Positions 9,236 to 17,473 of a stretch of 64,000 bases of DNA are shown piece after piece. Origin of the DNA: Streptomyces sp. TRM68416 (GTDB lineage: Bacteria; Actinomycetota; Actinomycetes; Streptomycetales; Streptomycetaceae). Position 1 is the stretch's first letter; each line of letters opens with the position of its first letter. Below the pieces are notes generated by a model that made no database searches, was not told where the DNA came from, and saw only the letters and a program-made list of their open reading frames with translations. The position numbers and the translations under genes were made by a program. Where the stretch lies: NCBI RefSeq assembly GCF_014596915.1, contig NZ_JACVWU010000021.1, forward strand, positions 1 through 64,000. Reading direction: 5' to 3'.

Positions 9236-10659
9236 CGGGTGACCTGGTCGTACGTCGAGGTCACGGCACTGTACGCGCCTTCCGCGCCCGCCACGACACC
9301 CGTGGCCGTCAGGCCCGTCCAGACCTGGCTCTGGCCGGTGAAGCTGTTGATGGCGGTGCTGACCTCGGGGGCCGTCCTCGCCGCCGCCGGGAGGGCGTTG
9401 AGCTCGGCGGCCGCGCGGGCCAGGTCGGGGTCGAGGGCGGACCCGGAGCTCGGGGGCGCCATGCTCTTGAGGCCGTCCCGCCATCCCTGCTTGGAGAAGG
9501 CGTTGCCGATCGTTTTCACGCCGTCGACGGTATCCCGGTACATGGAGACCGGGCTGAAGCCCTCCTTGAGGTTGCTCCAGGTGAAGACCTTCCCCTTGGG
9601 CATGCCCGCCACCGCCTGCGCCGCGCCCTTGCCGCGGGCCGCGCCCGGAACGGCACGGTTGGCGATCTTCCACGCCTTGTTGGCCTTGGCCCCCGCCGCC
9701 ACCGCCTGCTTGTACAGGTTGCTGCGGGCCAGCGCCTTGGCACCGGCGGCGGCTCCCTTGGCGCCCGCCATGGCCGCCCGCCCGAGGCCGAAGGTGGCGA
9801 CACCGACGGCGTCCAGGAACACCGACTTCCAGCTGCCCTCGCCGCCGATCGCGAGGACCAGGTCGACGGCGAGCGCGACGATGCCGGCCGCCAGCGCGAT
9901 CGCGTTGGCGACCACCGCGATGACCTGCCCGATGACGGGAATCCAGCCGAGGGCGAGGGCCGCGACACCGGCCCACAGGGCGATACGCCCCGCCCATTTG
10001 GAGATCTCCTTGAGCCAACCGGAGTTCTCGTGGACCCAGTTGTCGAACTTGTCCTTCCAGCCGTCCTTGAGCCCGTCGCCCTCGATGACGTCGTGGATGG
10101 CGTCCGCGGCCAGCTTCGCGGCGCGGTCCCGGATGCCCTTGGCGGCCTGCACCGCCTCCTTCGCCGCCGACAGGGCGGAGGCCGCCTGCTCCTTCTGCCG
10201 CTTGTACTTCTTGCTGTCCGGGTCGTCCTTCGGAGTGTCGTCGGGCTGCCCGTCGAGCGAGCGCTGGGCAGCGCCGCGGTTCTCCTCGGCCTGCTCGGCG
10301 TCGCGCAGCGCCTGGTCGGCCATCTGCTGGGCGCGGTGCAGCTCCGAGGCGTACTCGTTGCTGCACACCCCCTCCCGCACCTGCGTGCCCAGGGCGTTGG
10401 CCGCCTCGTCGTACCGCTTGAACGCCCTGCGCAGCTTGTCGCCCGCGCCTTCGGCGGCCTCGCGGAACTCCGTGGCGGTCTTGCTCTTCCAGTTCTCGAC
10501 GGAGGCCAGCTCCTTGATCTCGCGGGCCTCCTTCTCGATGGCCTCGGCGGTCTTGCGCAACTGGCGTCCGAGCCGGGCCACCTGCTCCGGGTCACCCGGG
10601 ACCGGGTCGGAGGACTCGTCGACAACGGCCCAGCGGTGGCCGGCGGGACGGGATGTCAC
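9232..10659 (-). CDS. T7SS effector-like protein with DPVPGDP N-terminus, no recognisable toxin domain
   Basis: 475 residues. The GTG at 10659 overlaps the stop of the WXG100-like gene (GTGA). The N-terminus carries DPVPGDPEQV and a long charged coiled-coil-like region to about residue 190, similar to the protein at 35323 and to the first part of the RHS toxin. Residues about 205-260 are a strongly hydrophobic Gly/Ala-rich block that could insert in membranes. The remainder is basic and Ala/Gly-rich, without cysteines or known nuclease, ADP-ribosyltransferase or hydrolase motifs. The family layout (WXG partner, signal region, hydrophobic neck, variable tip) is that of T7SS polymorphic toxins, but the tip is unassigned. 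A membrane-active toxin or a payload-less scaffold both fit. Confidence 0.82.
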   Translation of the reverse strand: MTSRPAGHRWAVVDESSDPVPGDPEQVARLGRQLRKTAEAIEKEAREIKELASVENWKSKTATEFREAAEGAGDKLRRAFKRYDEAANALGTQVREGVCSNEYASELHRAQQMADQALRDAEQAEENRGAAQRSLDGQPDDTPKDDPDSKKYKRQKEQAASALSAAKEAVQAAKGIRDRAAKLAADAIHDVIEGDGLKDGWKDKFDNWVHENSGWLKEISKWAGRIALWAGVAALALGWIPVIGQVIAVVANAIALAAGIVALAVDLVLAIGGEGSWKSVFLDAVGVATFGLGRAAMAGAKGAAAGAKALARSNLYKQAVAAGAKANKAWKIANRAVPGAARGKGAAQAVAGMPKGKVFTWSNLKEGFSPVSMYRDTVDGVKTIGNAFSKQGWRDGLKSMAPPSSGSALDPDLARAAAELNALPAAARTAPEVSTAINSFTGQSQVWTGLTATGVVAGAEGAYSAVTSTYDQVTR

Positions 10660-10967
10660 TTCTTGCCTCCGGCTTCCTTGTCCGCGCGGCGCAGCGCCTC
10701 GGCCAGTTCGTGGTCGAGGGTCTCGTACGAGTCCGCCGCGGTCTTCGTGATCGTGTGGAGCTTCTCCAGCTCCTCCGTGAGTTTCTTGCGATGGATCTTC
10801 CAGTTGCTGCCGAACTCGTCGAAGGCGTCCAGGATCTTCTGCGAGCCGATGTCCTCGACGCCGTAGCCCTCGGCCGGGTTGGCGCGCTCCGCGAAGGTGT
10901 CCTTGATCCGCTTCAGCGCCCTGGCACACTCCTTGATACGGGTTATGTCCGCCTCTTGGTCACCCAT
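10656..10967 (-). CDS. WXG100-like partner of the 9232 effector
   Basis: A 103-residue helical protein. ATG 10967 has a strong GGAGGGG site. The central turn reads AFDEFGSNWKIHRKKL; the closest relative is the protein at 36552, which shares NPA-x-x-YG and the RKKL helix, and both end in GKK. In both cases the gene lies immediately upstream of, and overlaps by four bases, a DPxPGDP-type effector gene. A dedicated secretion partner (heterodimer with the effector N-terminus) is the natural role. The gene begins only 23 bases after the end of the Tad operon on the same strand. Confidence 0.85.
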   Translation of the reverse strand: MGDQEADITRIKECARALKRIKDTFAERANPAEGYGVEDIGSQKILDAFDEFGSNWKIHRKKLTEELEKLHTITKTAADSYETLDHELAEALRRADKEAGGKK

Positions 10968-10990
10968 GGGTCCCCTCCGTGCGCATGGCC

Positions 10991-11440
10991 TCAGCCCACC
11001 TCGTTCTCCGCCACCGCCTGGCCGCGGACGATGACGTCACCGCCGTAGAACATGCCGGTGAAGACCGGGGAGTACGTCAGTTGCACCTCGACCTGCACCT
11101 GGTCGACGGCGGCGACGACGCAGTGGGTGGCGGCGATGTCCGCGCCGGACATGTCCATCTCGGCGGCGAAGGCCTTCACGCGGGCGTCGCAGTTCTCGTA
11201 GTTGATCGGGGCGGGGCCGCCCTCGTTGTCGTAGAGGGCCTCGCGGTCGATGTCCTGGGCGGCGTAGCGGGCGGCCTGTTCGGCGATGTCGGCGGCCCGT
11301 TCGCGCTGGGAGATGGACAGGCCGCCGTCGATGACGAAGGCCGCGAGGGAGAGGAAGACCAGCGCGAAGATGATCACGGCGCCGGCGCCCGAGCCGCGGT
11401 CGTCCATACGGGCGCGCAGGCCCGCGAGCCACAGTCTCAC
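10991..11440 (-). CDS. TadG/Rv3654c-like pilus-associated protein
   Basis: 149 residues. The GTG at 11440 overlaps the upstream TadE-like stop (GTGA). After a short basic N-terminus, a single hydrophobic helix (AGAVIIFALVFLSLAAFVID) is followed by SQRERAADIAEQAARYAAQ, the pattern of TadE/TadG-like minor pseudopilins in which the helix is followed by an Ala-rich extracytoplasmic helix. It probably forms part of the pilus assembly or tip. It is the last gene of the Tad operon. Confidence 0.85.
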   Translation of the reverse strand: MRLWLAGLRARMDDRGSGAGAVIIFALVFLSLAAFVIDGGLSISQRERAADIAEQAARYAAQDIDREALYDNEGGPAPINYENCDARVKAFAAEMDMSGADIAATHCVVAAVDQVQVEVQLTYSPVFTGMFYGGDVIVRGQAVAENEVG

Positions 11441-11931
11441 GCCGACCTCCGGAAGGGGTCCAGGGGTGAGCTGAAGGAGGCGTCCATCGTGGGGTCGATG
11501 TCCAGGCCGAGCGTCGCCAGGCCGCGTACCCGGCAGCTGACCTGCACGGAGAACAGGGGGTCGACCTCCGGGTCGAAGCCGGTGCTGGTCTGGGTCACCG
11601 TCACCGGGCCCGCGCACACGCCCACCAGGTTCGCGGCGGCCGCCTTGCGGGCCTCGGCCATCGCCGTGGCGTGGTCCTTCTGGATGGAGCCCGCGCGCGC
11701 CGCGTCACGTGCGGCGCCGTCCAACGCGCCGCGTCCGTCGACGAGTTGGCCGAAGGCCACCAGCACCAGGATGAACAGCATCATCACCGGGGCGAGGATG
11801 ACCACTTCCACGGTGGACAGGCCCCGATCGTCGGTCATGGCGGACAAGCCGCGATCATCGGCCGTGGCGGACAGACCACGGTCACCGTCCACGGCGGACA
11901 AGCCGCGACCGTCGCCGCGAAGCGAACGCAT
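11437..11931 (-). CDS. TadE-family pseudopilin with four tandem copies of a DRGLS motif at its N-terminus
   Basis: 164 residues, starting at ATG 11931 immediately after the TAG of the upstream gene. The first 40 residues contain four 9-residue repeats built on DRGLSA, and the last runs directly into STVEVVILAPVMMLFILV, the hydrophobic helix. In TadE-like proteins a single R-G-x-S-x-V-E sequence precedes the helix, so three extra copies have been added in front. Two cysteines occur in the C-terminal half. It overlaps the downstream TadG-like gene. Likely a minor pseudopilin; whether the repeated motif affects cleavage or assembly is unknown. Confidence 0.86.
   Translation of the reverse strand: MRSLRGDGRGLSAVDGDRGLSATADDRGLSAMTDDRGLSTVEVVILAPVMMLFILVLVAFGQLVDGRGALDGAARDAARAGSIQKDHATAMAEARKAAAANLVGVCAGPVTVTQTSTGFDPEVDPLFSVQVSCRVRGLATLGLDIDPTMDASFSSPLDPFRRSA
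11809..11916 (-). repeat. 27-bp in-frame tandem repeat in the TadE-like gene, four copies
   Basis: Residues 9, 18, 27 and 36 of the encoded protein begin RGLS, giving four diverged 9-codon units. The third and fourth copies are most similar (DDRGLSAM and DDRGLSTV). It looks like slipped-strand expansion of the segment just before the pseudopilin helix. Confidence 0.85.
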
Positions 11932-12381
11932 CTAGTTCTCCCCCTCCGGCACAAACCGCTCCACCGGCCCCGCCGACTGCGCGTGCACCGTGAGGTTCAG
12001 GCCCGGGAAGACCGACGGCACCTTGGCCGTGATCTCCACGCCGACCGTGTTCTGCTCCGGCTGGAGCATCGTCACGTTCGGCGAGAGCACCAGCGCCGGG
12101 CCCAGTTGGTCGATGTAACTGTTGACGACCGTACGGGCCTCGCCCCGCCACCCGCCCGGCTGGGCGTCCGCCGTGGCGCGGGCCTTGCGGGCGCCGGCCT
12201 GGGCGGCCGCCTGGGCCACGTGGTCGGCGAAGAAGTACAGCGCGAACTGCACGGTGGCGAAGATCATGAAGAAGAGGACGGGGGTGAGCAGCACGAACTC
12301 GATCGCGGTCATGCCGGAGTCACCGCGCGCCGAGACCGCCTCCCGCCGACGGCGTACCCATGCCTCCATACGTCGCTGCAC
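11932..12381 (-). CDS. TadE-family pseudopilin
   Basis: 149 residues if GTG 12381 is used; ATG 12369 is an alternative four residues in. A basic N-terminus ending in ARGDSGMTAIEF leads into a hydrophobic helix (about residues 28-50) and an Ala-rich helix AQAAAQAGARKARA, the classic TadE layout. The periplasmic-type remainder is beta-rich and lacks cysteines. It lies 14 bases after the Flp-like pilin gene and its stop abuts the start of the next TadE-like gene. Confidence 0.87.
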   Translation of the reverse strand: MQRRMEAWVRRRREAVSARGDSGMTAIEFVLLTPVLFFMIFATVQFALYFFADHVAQAAAQAGARKARATADAQPGGWRGEARTVVNSYIDQLGPALVLSPNVTMLQPEQNTVGVEITAKVPSVFPGLNLTVHAQSAGPVERFVPEGEN

Positions 12382-12395
12382 CCCCGTGACCGTGC

Positions 12396-12647
12396 TCAGC
12401 AGGTGCCGGACGCGCTGGCGCCCTCAATGCAGTTCTTGACGTTGTCCGCGCCCTTCTCCAGCGCCGCGTTGATGATCGCGGCCACCACGCCCACGATCGC
12501 CACGACGACCGCGGAGATGATGACCCACTCGACGGCGGAGGCACCGCGGTCCAGCTCGCCGGAGCGGGCGCGCTGCACGCGCGCCTGAAGGAAGGTGACC
12601 AGGAAGTCCACTGCCGGGATACCGGTGTTGAAGTTCCGCTGGTTCAT
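12396..12647 (-). CDS. Flp-type pilin-like small membrane protein
   Basis: 83 residues. About 33 mostly polar residues end in LDRGASAVEW, followed by a hydrophobic helix (VIISAVVVAIVGVVAAII) and a short tail with two cysteines. The G-A-S-A-V-E-W junction matches the type IVb prepilin cleavage region (G then E at +5), and the short length fits the major Flp pilin. The leader is longer than in many Flp pilins. No prepilin peptidase gene is seen in the window. It lies between tadC and the TadE-like genes. Confidence 0.83.
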   Translation of the reverse strand: MNQRNFNTGIPAVDFLVTFLQARVQRARSGELDRGASAVEWVIISAVVVAIVGVVAAIINAALEKGADNVKNCIEGASASGTC

Positions 12648-12681
12648 GGCCAGTTGTCCTCTCGAAGAAATGGGATGGTCA

Positions 12682-13608
12682 TCAGACCTGGAACACGCGC
12701 ATGGCCGCCGGATAGATCAGGAACACCAGGAAGCCGGCGCACAGCAGCAGCTGCGCGACGAGCATCGACTGGGACTTCTCGCCCGCGCTGCCCTCGATCT
12801 CGGCGAGTTCGCGGTGCCGCATGGTCTCGGCGCGGGAGGCGAGCGACTCGCGGACCTTGGCGCCGTCGTCGGCGACCAGGGCGAGGGAGGCCGACAGGTC
12901 CTTCAACTCCTCCACGCCCAGCTCCTCGCCGAGCGACCCCAGCGCCTGCCACTGGCTGATGCCGGTGATGCGGGCGTCGGCGAGGGCGCTGCGGATGCGC
13001 TGGTTGGCCCAGCCGTCGGAGACCTCCGCCGCCGCCATCAGCGCCTCGGGCAGACCGCGTCCGCCGGCCAGGCTCATCGACACCAGGTCCAGGTAGGCGC
13101 CGATCACGCGCCGCAGGTCGCGCCGCTTCTCGGCCGCGTCCCGCCGTACCTCCACATCGGGGAGGAAGAAGAAGAGGACCGCGAACAGCAGCGCCAGCCA
13201 GACCGGGATGATCGGGCTGCTGCCGAAGCCGAGGGTCCAGACGACGGCGAAGAGGAACGGCCCGAAGAACAGACCGGCGACGCCCAGCAGCACCTTCGTC
13301 GCCAGGAAGTTCTCCCAGCTGCGCTCCAGCACGGCGAGGTCGGCGCGCAGCGAGCGCTGCTCCCACCCCTGCTGAAGGTAGAACTCGGCGACACGGCGGC
13401 CGACTTCGGCGCGCGTGGAGGAGAACCGGCCGTCCGAGTTCTGCGTGGTGCGCGCCGACTCGTAGGCCGCACCGCGGGCCCGCATCGCGTCGATCCGCGC
13501 GACCTGCGCGACGGCGCTGCGCTTGGTCGGCATCAGGGCGCGGACCAGGGCGTAGATGCCGAGTCCGAAGACCGCCCCGACGACGATCGGCATGGTCACT
13601 TCGCTCAT
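12682..13608 (-). CDS. tadC: TadC-type pilus assembly membrane protein
   Basis: 308 residues. ATG 13608 overlaps the tadB stop (ATGA). Hydrophobic segments occur near residues 5-23, two more in the middle (VLLGVAGLFFGPFLFAVVW and a second ending in FFFLPDV), and one at the C-terminus. The conserved region SLAGGRGLPEALMAAAE belongs to the T2SSF domain shared by TadB, TadC and GspF. It would form part of the inner-membrane platform over which the TadA motor works. Confidence 0.92.
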   Translation of the reverse strand: MSEVTMPIVVGAVFGLGIYALVRALMPTKRSAVAQVARIDAMRARGAAYESARTTQNSDGRFSSTRAEVGRRVAEFYLQQGWEQRSLRADLAVLERSWENFLATKVLLGVAGLFFGPFLFAVVWTLGFGSSPIIPVWLALLFAVLFFFLPDVEVRRDAAEKRRDLRRVIGAYLDLVSMSLAGGRGLPEALMAAAEVSDGWANQRIRSALADARITGISQWQALGSLGEELGVEELKDLSASLALVADDGAKVRESLASRAETMRHRELAEIEGSAGEKSQSMLVAQLLLCAGFLVFLIYPAAMRVFQV

Positions 13609-14606
13609 CGTCGTGTCCCCTCCTCCGGCTGGAACGGCGACTGCTGCGGATGCGCCTGCTGCCCTTGCTGTCCGCCCGCTGCCGCCGACGACGTACGAGG
13701 ACGCACGAACTGGACGGAGGCCTCGTCGCGGACCAGGAAGCGTTCGGGCGTCTCGATGGTGGACAGCTTGCGCAGCCACAGGAAGCCGAGCGCGAACAGG
13801 CCGCACACGCAGGCGAGGACGAGCTGGCCGACCGGGTCGCCGTAGGGTTCGACGAACTCGCGGTTGAAGATGGACAGTCCGAGGACGAAGGCGACGGACA
13901 CCGCGACGACGATCTGCACCGAGCGCCGGGTGGACGCCCGTTGGGCCATCACGCGCTGCCGCATGTCGACCTCTTCGCGCGCCGACTTGGCGAGCGCGCC
14001 GAGCACCTGCCGCAGACCGGGGCCGCGCAGGCGGGCGTTGAGGATGAGGGCGGCGACGATGATGTCGGCGGAGGCGTCGTCGATCTCGTCGGCGAGCTGC
14101 TGGAGCGCTTCGGGCAGCGGGGTACGGGCGCGCAGCCGGTCGACGAGCGCGTCCAGGTGCGGCCGCAGCACCGGGGCCGCGGCGCGCGCGGACGCCGGGA
14201 TGGCCTGCTCCAGGCCGACCGCGCCGGCGATGGTGTCGCGCAGCGACTCCGTCCAGGAGGCGAGGGCCTCGACGCGCTTCATGGCGGCCCGTTCCTCGGC
14301 GGCACCGCCGAACAACCGGTCCCAGAAGAACACGAGGATCCCGGCCGCGATGCCGAGCACCACCCAGCGGGTGAGCAGCAGGACGACCAGTCCCACGCCC
14401 GCGGCGAGCGATCCGCGCTGACCGGCGAACCGGACCAGCTCGTTCATCCGCTCGCTGGACTTCTGCTTCTCGTGCTCGGGCTTGGCGGGCAGTCCGCGTA
14501 CGGCGATCAGGAGCAGCGCGAGTCCGCCGCCGACGGCGACACCGCAGGCGAGCGCGTACAGGACGGTGGTGGAGAAGAGACCACCCAGGGAGCCGAGTTC
14601 ACTCAT
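13605..14606 (-). CDS. tadB: TadB-type pilus assembly membrane protein
   Basis: 333 residues. It has an N-terminal membrane segment, a middle pair (LAAGVGLVVLLLTRWVVLGI region) and a C-terminal pair, around a T2SSF-like cytosolic domain containing LRDTIAGAVGLEQAIPASA and LRQVLGALAKSARE. The C-terminus is Gln/Pro-rich and poorly conserved in type. The start at ATG 14606 is four bases after the tadA stop. It pairs with TadC as the membrane platform for Flp pilus assembly. Confidence 0.92.
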   Translation of the reverse strand: MSELGSLGGLFSTTVLYALACGVAVGGGLALLLIAVRGLPAKPEHEKQKSSERMNELVRFAGQRGSLAAGVGLVVLLLTRWVVLGIAAGILVFFWDRLFGGAAEERAAMKRVEALASWTESLRDTIAGAVGLEQAIPASARAAAPVLRPHLDALVDRLRARTPLPEALQQLADEIDDASADIIVAALILNARLRGPGLRQVLGALAKSAREEVDMRQRVMAQRASTRRSVQIVVAVSVAFVLGLSIFNREFVEPYGDPVGQLVLACVCGLFALGFLWLRKLSTIETPERFLVRDEASVQFVRPRTSSAAAGGQQGQQAHPQQSPFQPEEGTRR

Positions 14607-14610
14607 GTGC

Positions 14611-15918
14611 TCACCCCCACGTTCCGGCGGGCCGGTATCCGTGCGCCATCAGGTCCTCCAGGCAGGCGAGCGGGGCGTGCGGCACGACGCGGCCGTCGGG
14701 TGCCTCGGCGAACACCTCGCTGGACAGCACCCGGCCGTCGACGCCGTTGACCTCGCGGATGGAGGTGACCATGCGCTGGAGGCGGCCGCCGCTCTGGTAG
14801 TTGTTGCGCCGCTGGATGAAGACGACGAAGTTCACCGCGCCCGCGATCAGCATCTGGCTGGCCTCGATGGGCAGTCGCTCGCTCGCCTGCAGCGCGTAGG
14901 TGGAAATACGGTTGAAGACCTCGCTGGAGCTGTTGGCGTGGATCGTGGACAGCGAGCCGTCGTTGCCCTGCGACATCGCGTTGAGCATGGTCACGATCTC
15001 GTCGCCGAGCACCTCACCGACGATGACGCGGGAGGGGTTCATACGCAGCGACCGGCGCACCAGCTCCGCCATGGAGATCATGCCCTGGCCCTCGGAGTTG
15101 GGCAGCCGCTCCTCGAACGCCACGACGTTGGGGTGGAGTTCGGGGAACTGGTCGAGCCCGAGCTCCAGGGCACGCTCGACGGTGATGAGCCGCTCGTGCC
15201 CGGGGATCTCGTTGGCGAGCGCCCTGAGCAGCGTCGTCTTACCGGCGTTGGTGGCGCCCGCGATCATGATGTTCTTGCGGGCGCGGACCGCGCAGGCGAG
15301 GAAGTGGCCGACCTCCGGGGTCAGCGTGCCGTTGCCCACGAGGTCGGAGATGAAGACCTTGCCCATGCGCGCGCGACGGATGGACAGGGCGGGCCGCCGG
15401 GCGACGTCCATGACGGCCGACAGCCGCGAACCGTCCGGCAGCCGCAGGTCGAGCTGCGGGTTGGCGGAGTCGAAGGGCCGGGAGGACAGACCGGAATACG
15501 CGCCGAGGACCTGAATGAGCTCGATCAGCTCTTCGTCGGTCTCGGCGACGGGATCACCCTTGACCTCCCGCCCGTCGGAGTACCCGACGAAGACCTGGTC
15601 GCACCCGTTGATGTCGATGTTCTCGACCTCGGGGTCGTCGAGGAGCGGCTGAAGGCGCCCGACGCCGAACAGCGCGGCGTGCACGGCGGCCGCGTACTGC
15701 TCCTCGGTCTCGGCGTCCAGCGGAGTACGCCCGGCGTTGATCTCGGTGCGGGCGTACTCCTCCAGTATCTGCGCGATGACGGCACGGGCGTACTGCCGCT
15801 CGTCCTCGCTGGACATCGGAGTGACACCGCTGACCTGGTCCAGGCGGCGCTGCTCGGCGATGCGGTCGCCGGCGTCCTGCCGGAACCGCTTGACCAGCTG
15901 GTGATCGACCGTGCTCAT
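14611..15918 (-). CDS. tadA: TadA/CpaF secretion ATPase
   Basis: 435 residues. ATG 15918 overlaps the stop of the tadZ-like gene (ATGA). All motor motifs of the PilT/VirB11 superfamily are visible: Walker A GATNAGKTT near residue 220, an acidic box around LITVERALELGLD, Walker B with VIVGEVLGDE, and the His box STIHANS. The N-terminal helical domain precedes a beta-rich domain with DININGCDQVFV. It powers pilus assembly (and possibly retraction) at the cytoplasmic face of the TadB/TadC platform. Length and motif spacing are normal for the family. Confidence 0.96.
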   Translation of the reverse strand: MSTVDHQLVKRFRQDAGDRIAEQRRLDQVSGVTPMSSEDERQYARAVIAQILEEYARTEINAGRTPLDAETEEQYAAAVHAALFGVGRLQPLLDDPEVENIDINGCDQVFVGYSDGREVKGDPVAETDEELIELIQVLGAYSGLSSRPFDSANPQLDLRLPDGSRLSAVMDVARRPALSIRRARMGKVFISDLVGNGTLTPEVGHFLACAVRARKNIMIAGATNAGKTTLLRALANEIPGHERLITVERALELGLDQFPELHPNVVAFEERLPNSEGQGMISMAELVRRSLRMNPSRVIVGEVLGDEIVTMLNAMSQGNDGSLSTIHANSSSEVFNRISTYALQASERLPIEASQMLIAGAVNFVVFIQRRNNYQSGGRLQRMVTSIREVNGVDGRVLSSEVFAEAPDGRVVPHAPLACLEDLMAHGYRPAGTWG

Positions 15919-16748
15919 CCGGGCTGGCCGTTCATCTGGGCCTGGTGGGCCCAGGCCGCGCCGTACTGCTGGTAGACGTCGGCCGCGACCTTGCGGGCCG
16001 AGCGGATCAGCAGCGACTTGTCGAGGCGTCCGCGCTTGCGGCCCGCGAGCTGGTCGGCGCCGGCCGGGTCGTCGGCGATGGTGCCCACGACCCGGGCGCC
16101 GGTCTGCGCGTGCACGAGCATGTCGTTGACCTGGCCCGCGATCTTGCCGGCGTTGTTCGGGTCGGCGACGAGGACGACACCGATCAGCGGGGTGGCGAGG
16201 CTCGCGGCGCCGCGCGGGCCGCCGTGCAGCTTGGTGGCCAGGGCGGCGGCCCGGTCCCGTACGCGGGCGATGGCCTCCGGCTCGGTACGGCTGACCAGCA
16301 GCACCAGCGCGGCGTGCGGGAACAGCTCCACCGCCGGGGTGTCCCCGCTGATGCGGCCGCAGTCGGCGATGACGTCGGCGGGCGCGTGGGGCGAGTCGGC
16401 GAGCGCGGAGAAGGCGTGCCCGAGCGTGGGCCACAGCCCCGCGAGCCCGGCCGCCTGCTCGGCGACACCGAGCCCGACGAGCACTTCGAGCCCACCGCTC
16501 AACGGCTGGACGTGGTCCCACAGTTGATCCGGGACGAGGCCGCGCCGGGCGGTGGCGGCTATGGACAGCATGCCGGTGTTCGGGTTCAGCGGCCCGCCGT
16601 GCGCCGCGGCACTGCGGTAGACGAGGTCGCCGCCCGCCGGGTCCGTCTCGGCGAGCAGGACGCGGCGCGGCCAGACCGCCGAGAGCGCGACGGCCGCGGT
16701 GGTGACGCCGGGGGAACCCTTGTCGGCGGCGAGAGCGATGAGCGCCAT
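15915..16748 (-). CDS. TadZ/CpaE-like ParA-superfamily protein with degenerate Walker A
   Basis: 277 residues. It opens with MALIALAADKGSPGVTT, where a functional ParA-type loop would have K-G-G-x-G-K-T-T; the second lysine is replaced by valine. DPAGGDLVY follows as the switch region, and ADCGRISGDTP occupies the Walker B neighbourhood. TadZ/CpaE proteins place the pilus machine in the cell, and many have a weak or absent ATPase site. The position between cpaB and tadA supports this role. The C-terminal part contains RGRLDKSLLIRSARKVA. Confidence 0.86.
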   Translation of the reverse strand: MALIALAADKGSPGVTTAAVALSAVWPRRVLLAETDPAGGDLVYRSAAAHGGPLNPNTGMLSIAATARRGLVPDQLWDHVQPLSGGLEVLVGLGVAEQAAGLAGLWPTLGHAFSALADSPHAPADVIADCGRISGDTPAVELFPHAALVLLVSRTEPEAIARVRDRAAALATKLHGGPRGAASLATPLIGVVLVADPNNAGKIAGQVNDMLVHAQTGARVVGTIADDPAGADQLAGRKRGRLDKSLLIRSARKVAADVYQQYGAAWAHQAQMNGQPG

Positions 16749-16765
16749 GGGTTTGGGTTCGCCTT

Positions 16766-17473
16766 CTAGTTGCTGCGGGGGACGGCCACGAGGGCCACTT
16801 CACCGACGGCCGCGGCCTGGGCGAGGGCGGCGGCCGCGTCGGCGTCGACGGTCAGGGTGACAGCCAGGTTGCTACTGCCGACGAGTTCGCCGCCGTTGCC
16901 GTCCGGTACGTAGGCGACGGTGGCCTGGTCGACGATGGCGCCGCCACCGGAGGAGGAGCCGTCGCTGTCGGTCTTGGAGCCGTTGGCCCCGACGCGGTAG
17001 GCGGCGACGGTGTCGCCCGCCTTGAGCCCGGTCGGGTACTGGCCGGCCTTGAGGGAGAGGCCCACGGTGGCCTTGCCCTCGGTGACACCCACCTTGTCGG
17101 CGAACATGTCACCGATGACGACGGTGCCCGCGTAGATCGTGGACTTGGCCTTGAGGGTCTTGAGCGTGGCCAGCTGGCTCCACTTGACGTAGTTGATGCT
17201 GTCGTCCTCGGCCACCAGCACGGACGCGACGTTGTTGCCGACCGGCTCACCGGCCTGGATGTCCTTTGTCACCTGGACGACCTCAACACGGTCCCCGGCC
17301 TGAAGCACGAGCATCGTCGCGCCCAGCGCGCCGACCAGGATGAGCAGCACGGCCAGCGCGGCCAGGGCGGGTTTGCGCTCGCGAGGAGGGGTGGGAAGCC
17401 GGTCGCCGACCGACGGCTGAGCCGGAGCGGCCGCACGTCCCGAGCCCGCCCCCGTACGCTCTTGGATCTTCAC
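16766..17473 (-). CDS. CpaB/RcpC-like SAF-domain protein
   Basis: 235 residues; first gene of the leftward Tad operon. GTG 17473 is preceded by GGGGAG at about eight bases. A proline/arginine-rich cytosolic N-terminus is followed by one membrane segment (about residues 36-58) and an outer domain whose VEVVQVTKDIQAGEPV is typical of SAF (antifreeze-like/flagellar P-ring FlgA) domains found in CpaB/RcpC. A Ser/Gly-rich insertion lies near residue 170. In monoderms the protein probably helps pilus passage through the wall; the exact job is not established. Confidence 0.85.
   Translation of the reverse strand: MKIQERTGAGSGRAAAPAQPSVGDRLPTPPRERKPALAALAVLLILVGALGATMLVLQAGDRVEVVQVTKDIQAGEPVGNNVASVLVAEDDSINYVKWSQLATLKTLKAKSTIYAGTVVIGDMFADKVGVTEGKATVGLSLKAGQYPTGLKAGDTVAAYRVGANGSKTDSDGSSSGGGAIVDQATVAYVPDGNGGELVGSSNLAVTLTVDADAAAALAQAAAVGEVALVAVPRSN

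Noticed and set aside
9232..10659. Calling the effector a nuclease or deaminase toxin
   Set aside because: No catalytic motif of such families was visible in the C-terminal half; the payload is left unassigned.
7880..10750. Long plus-strand frames across the first effector cassette
   Set aside because: Antisense to five overlapping genes with ribosome sites and family matches; composition is that of a shadow frame.
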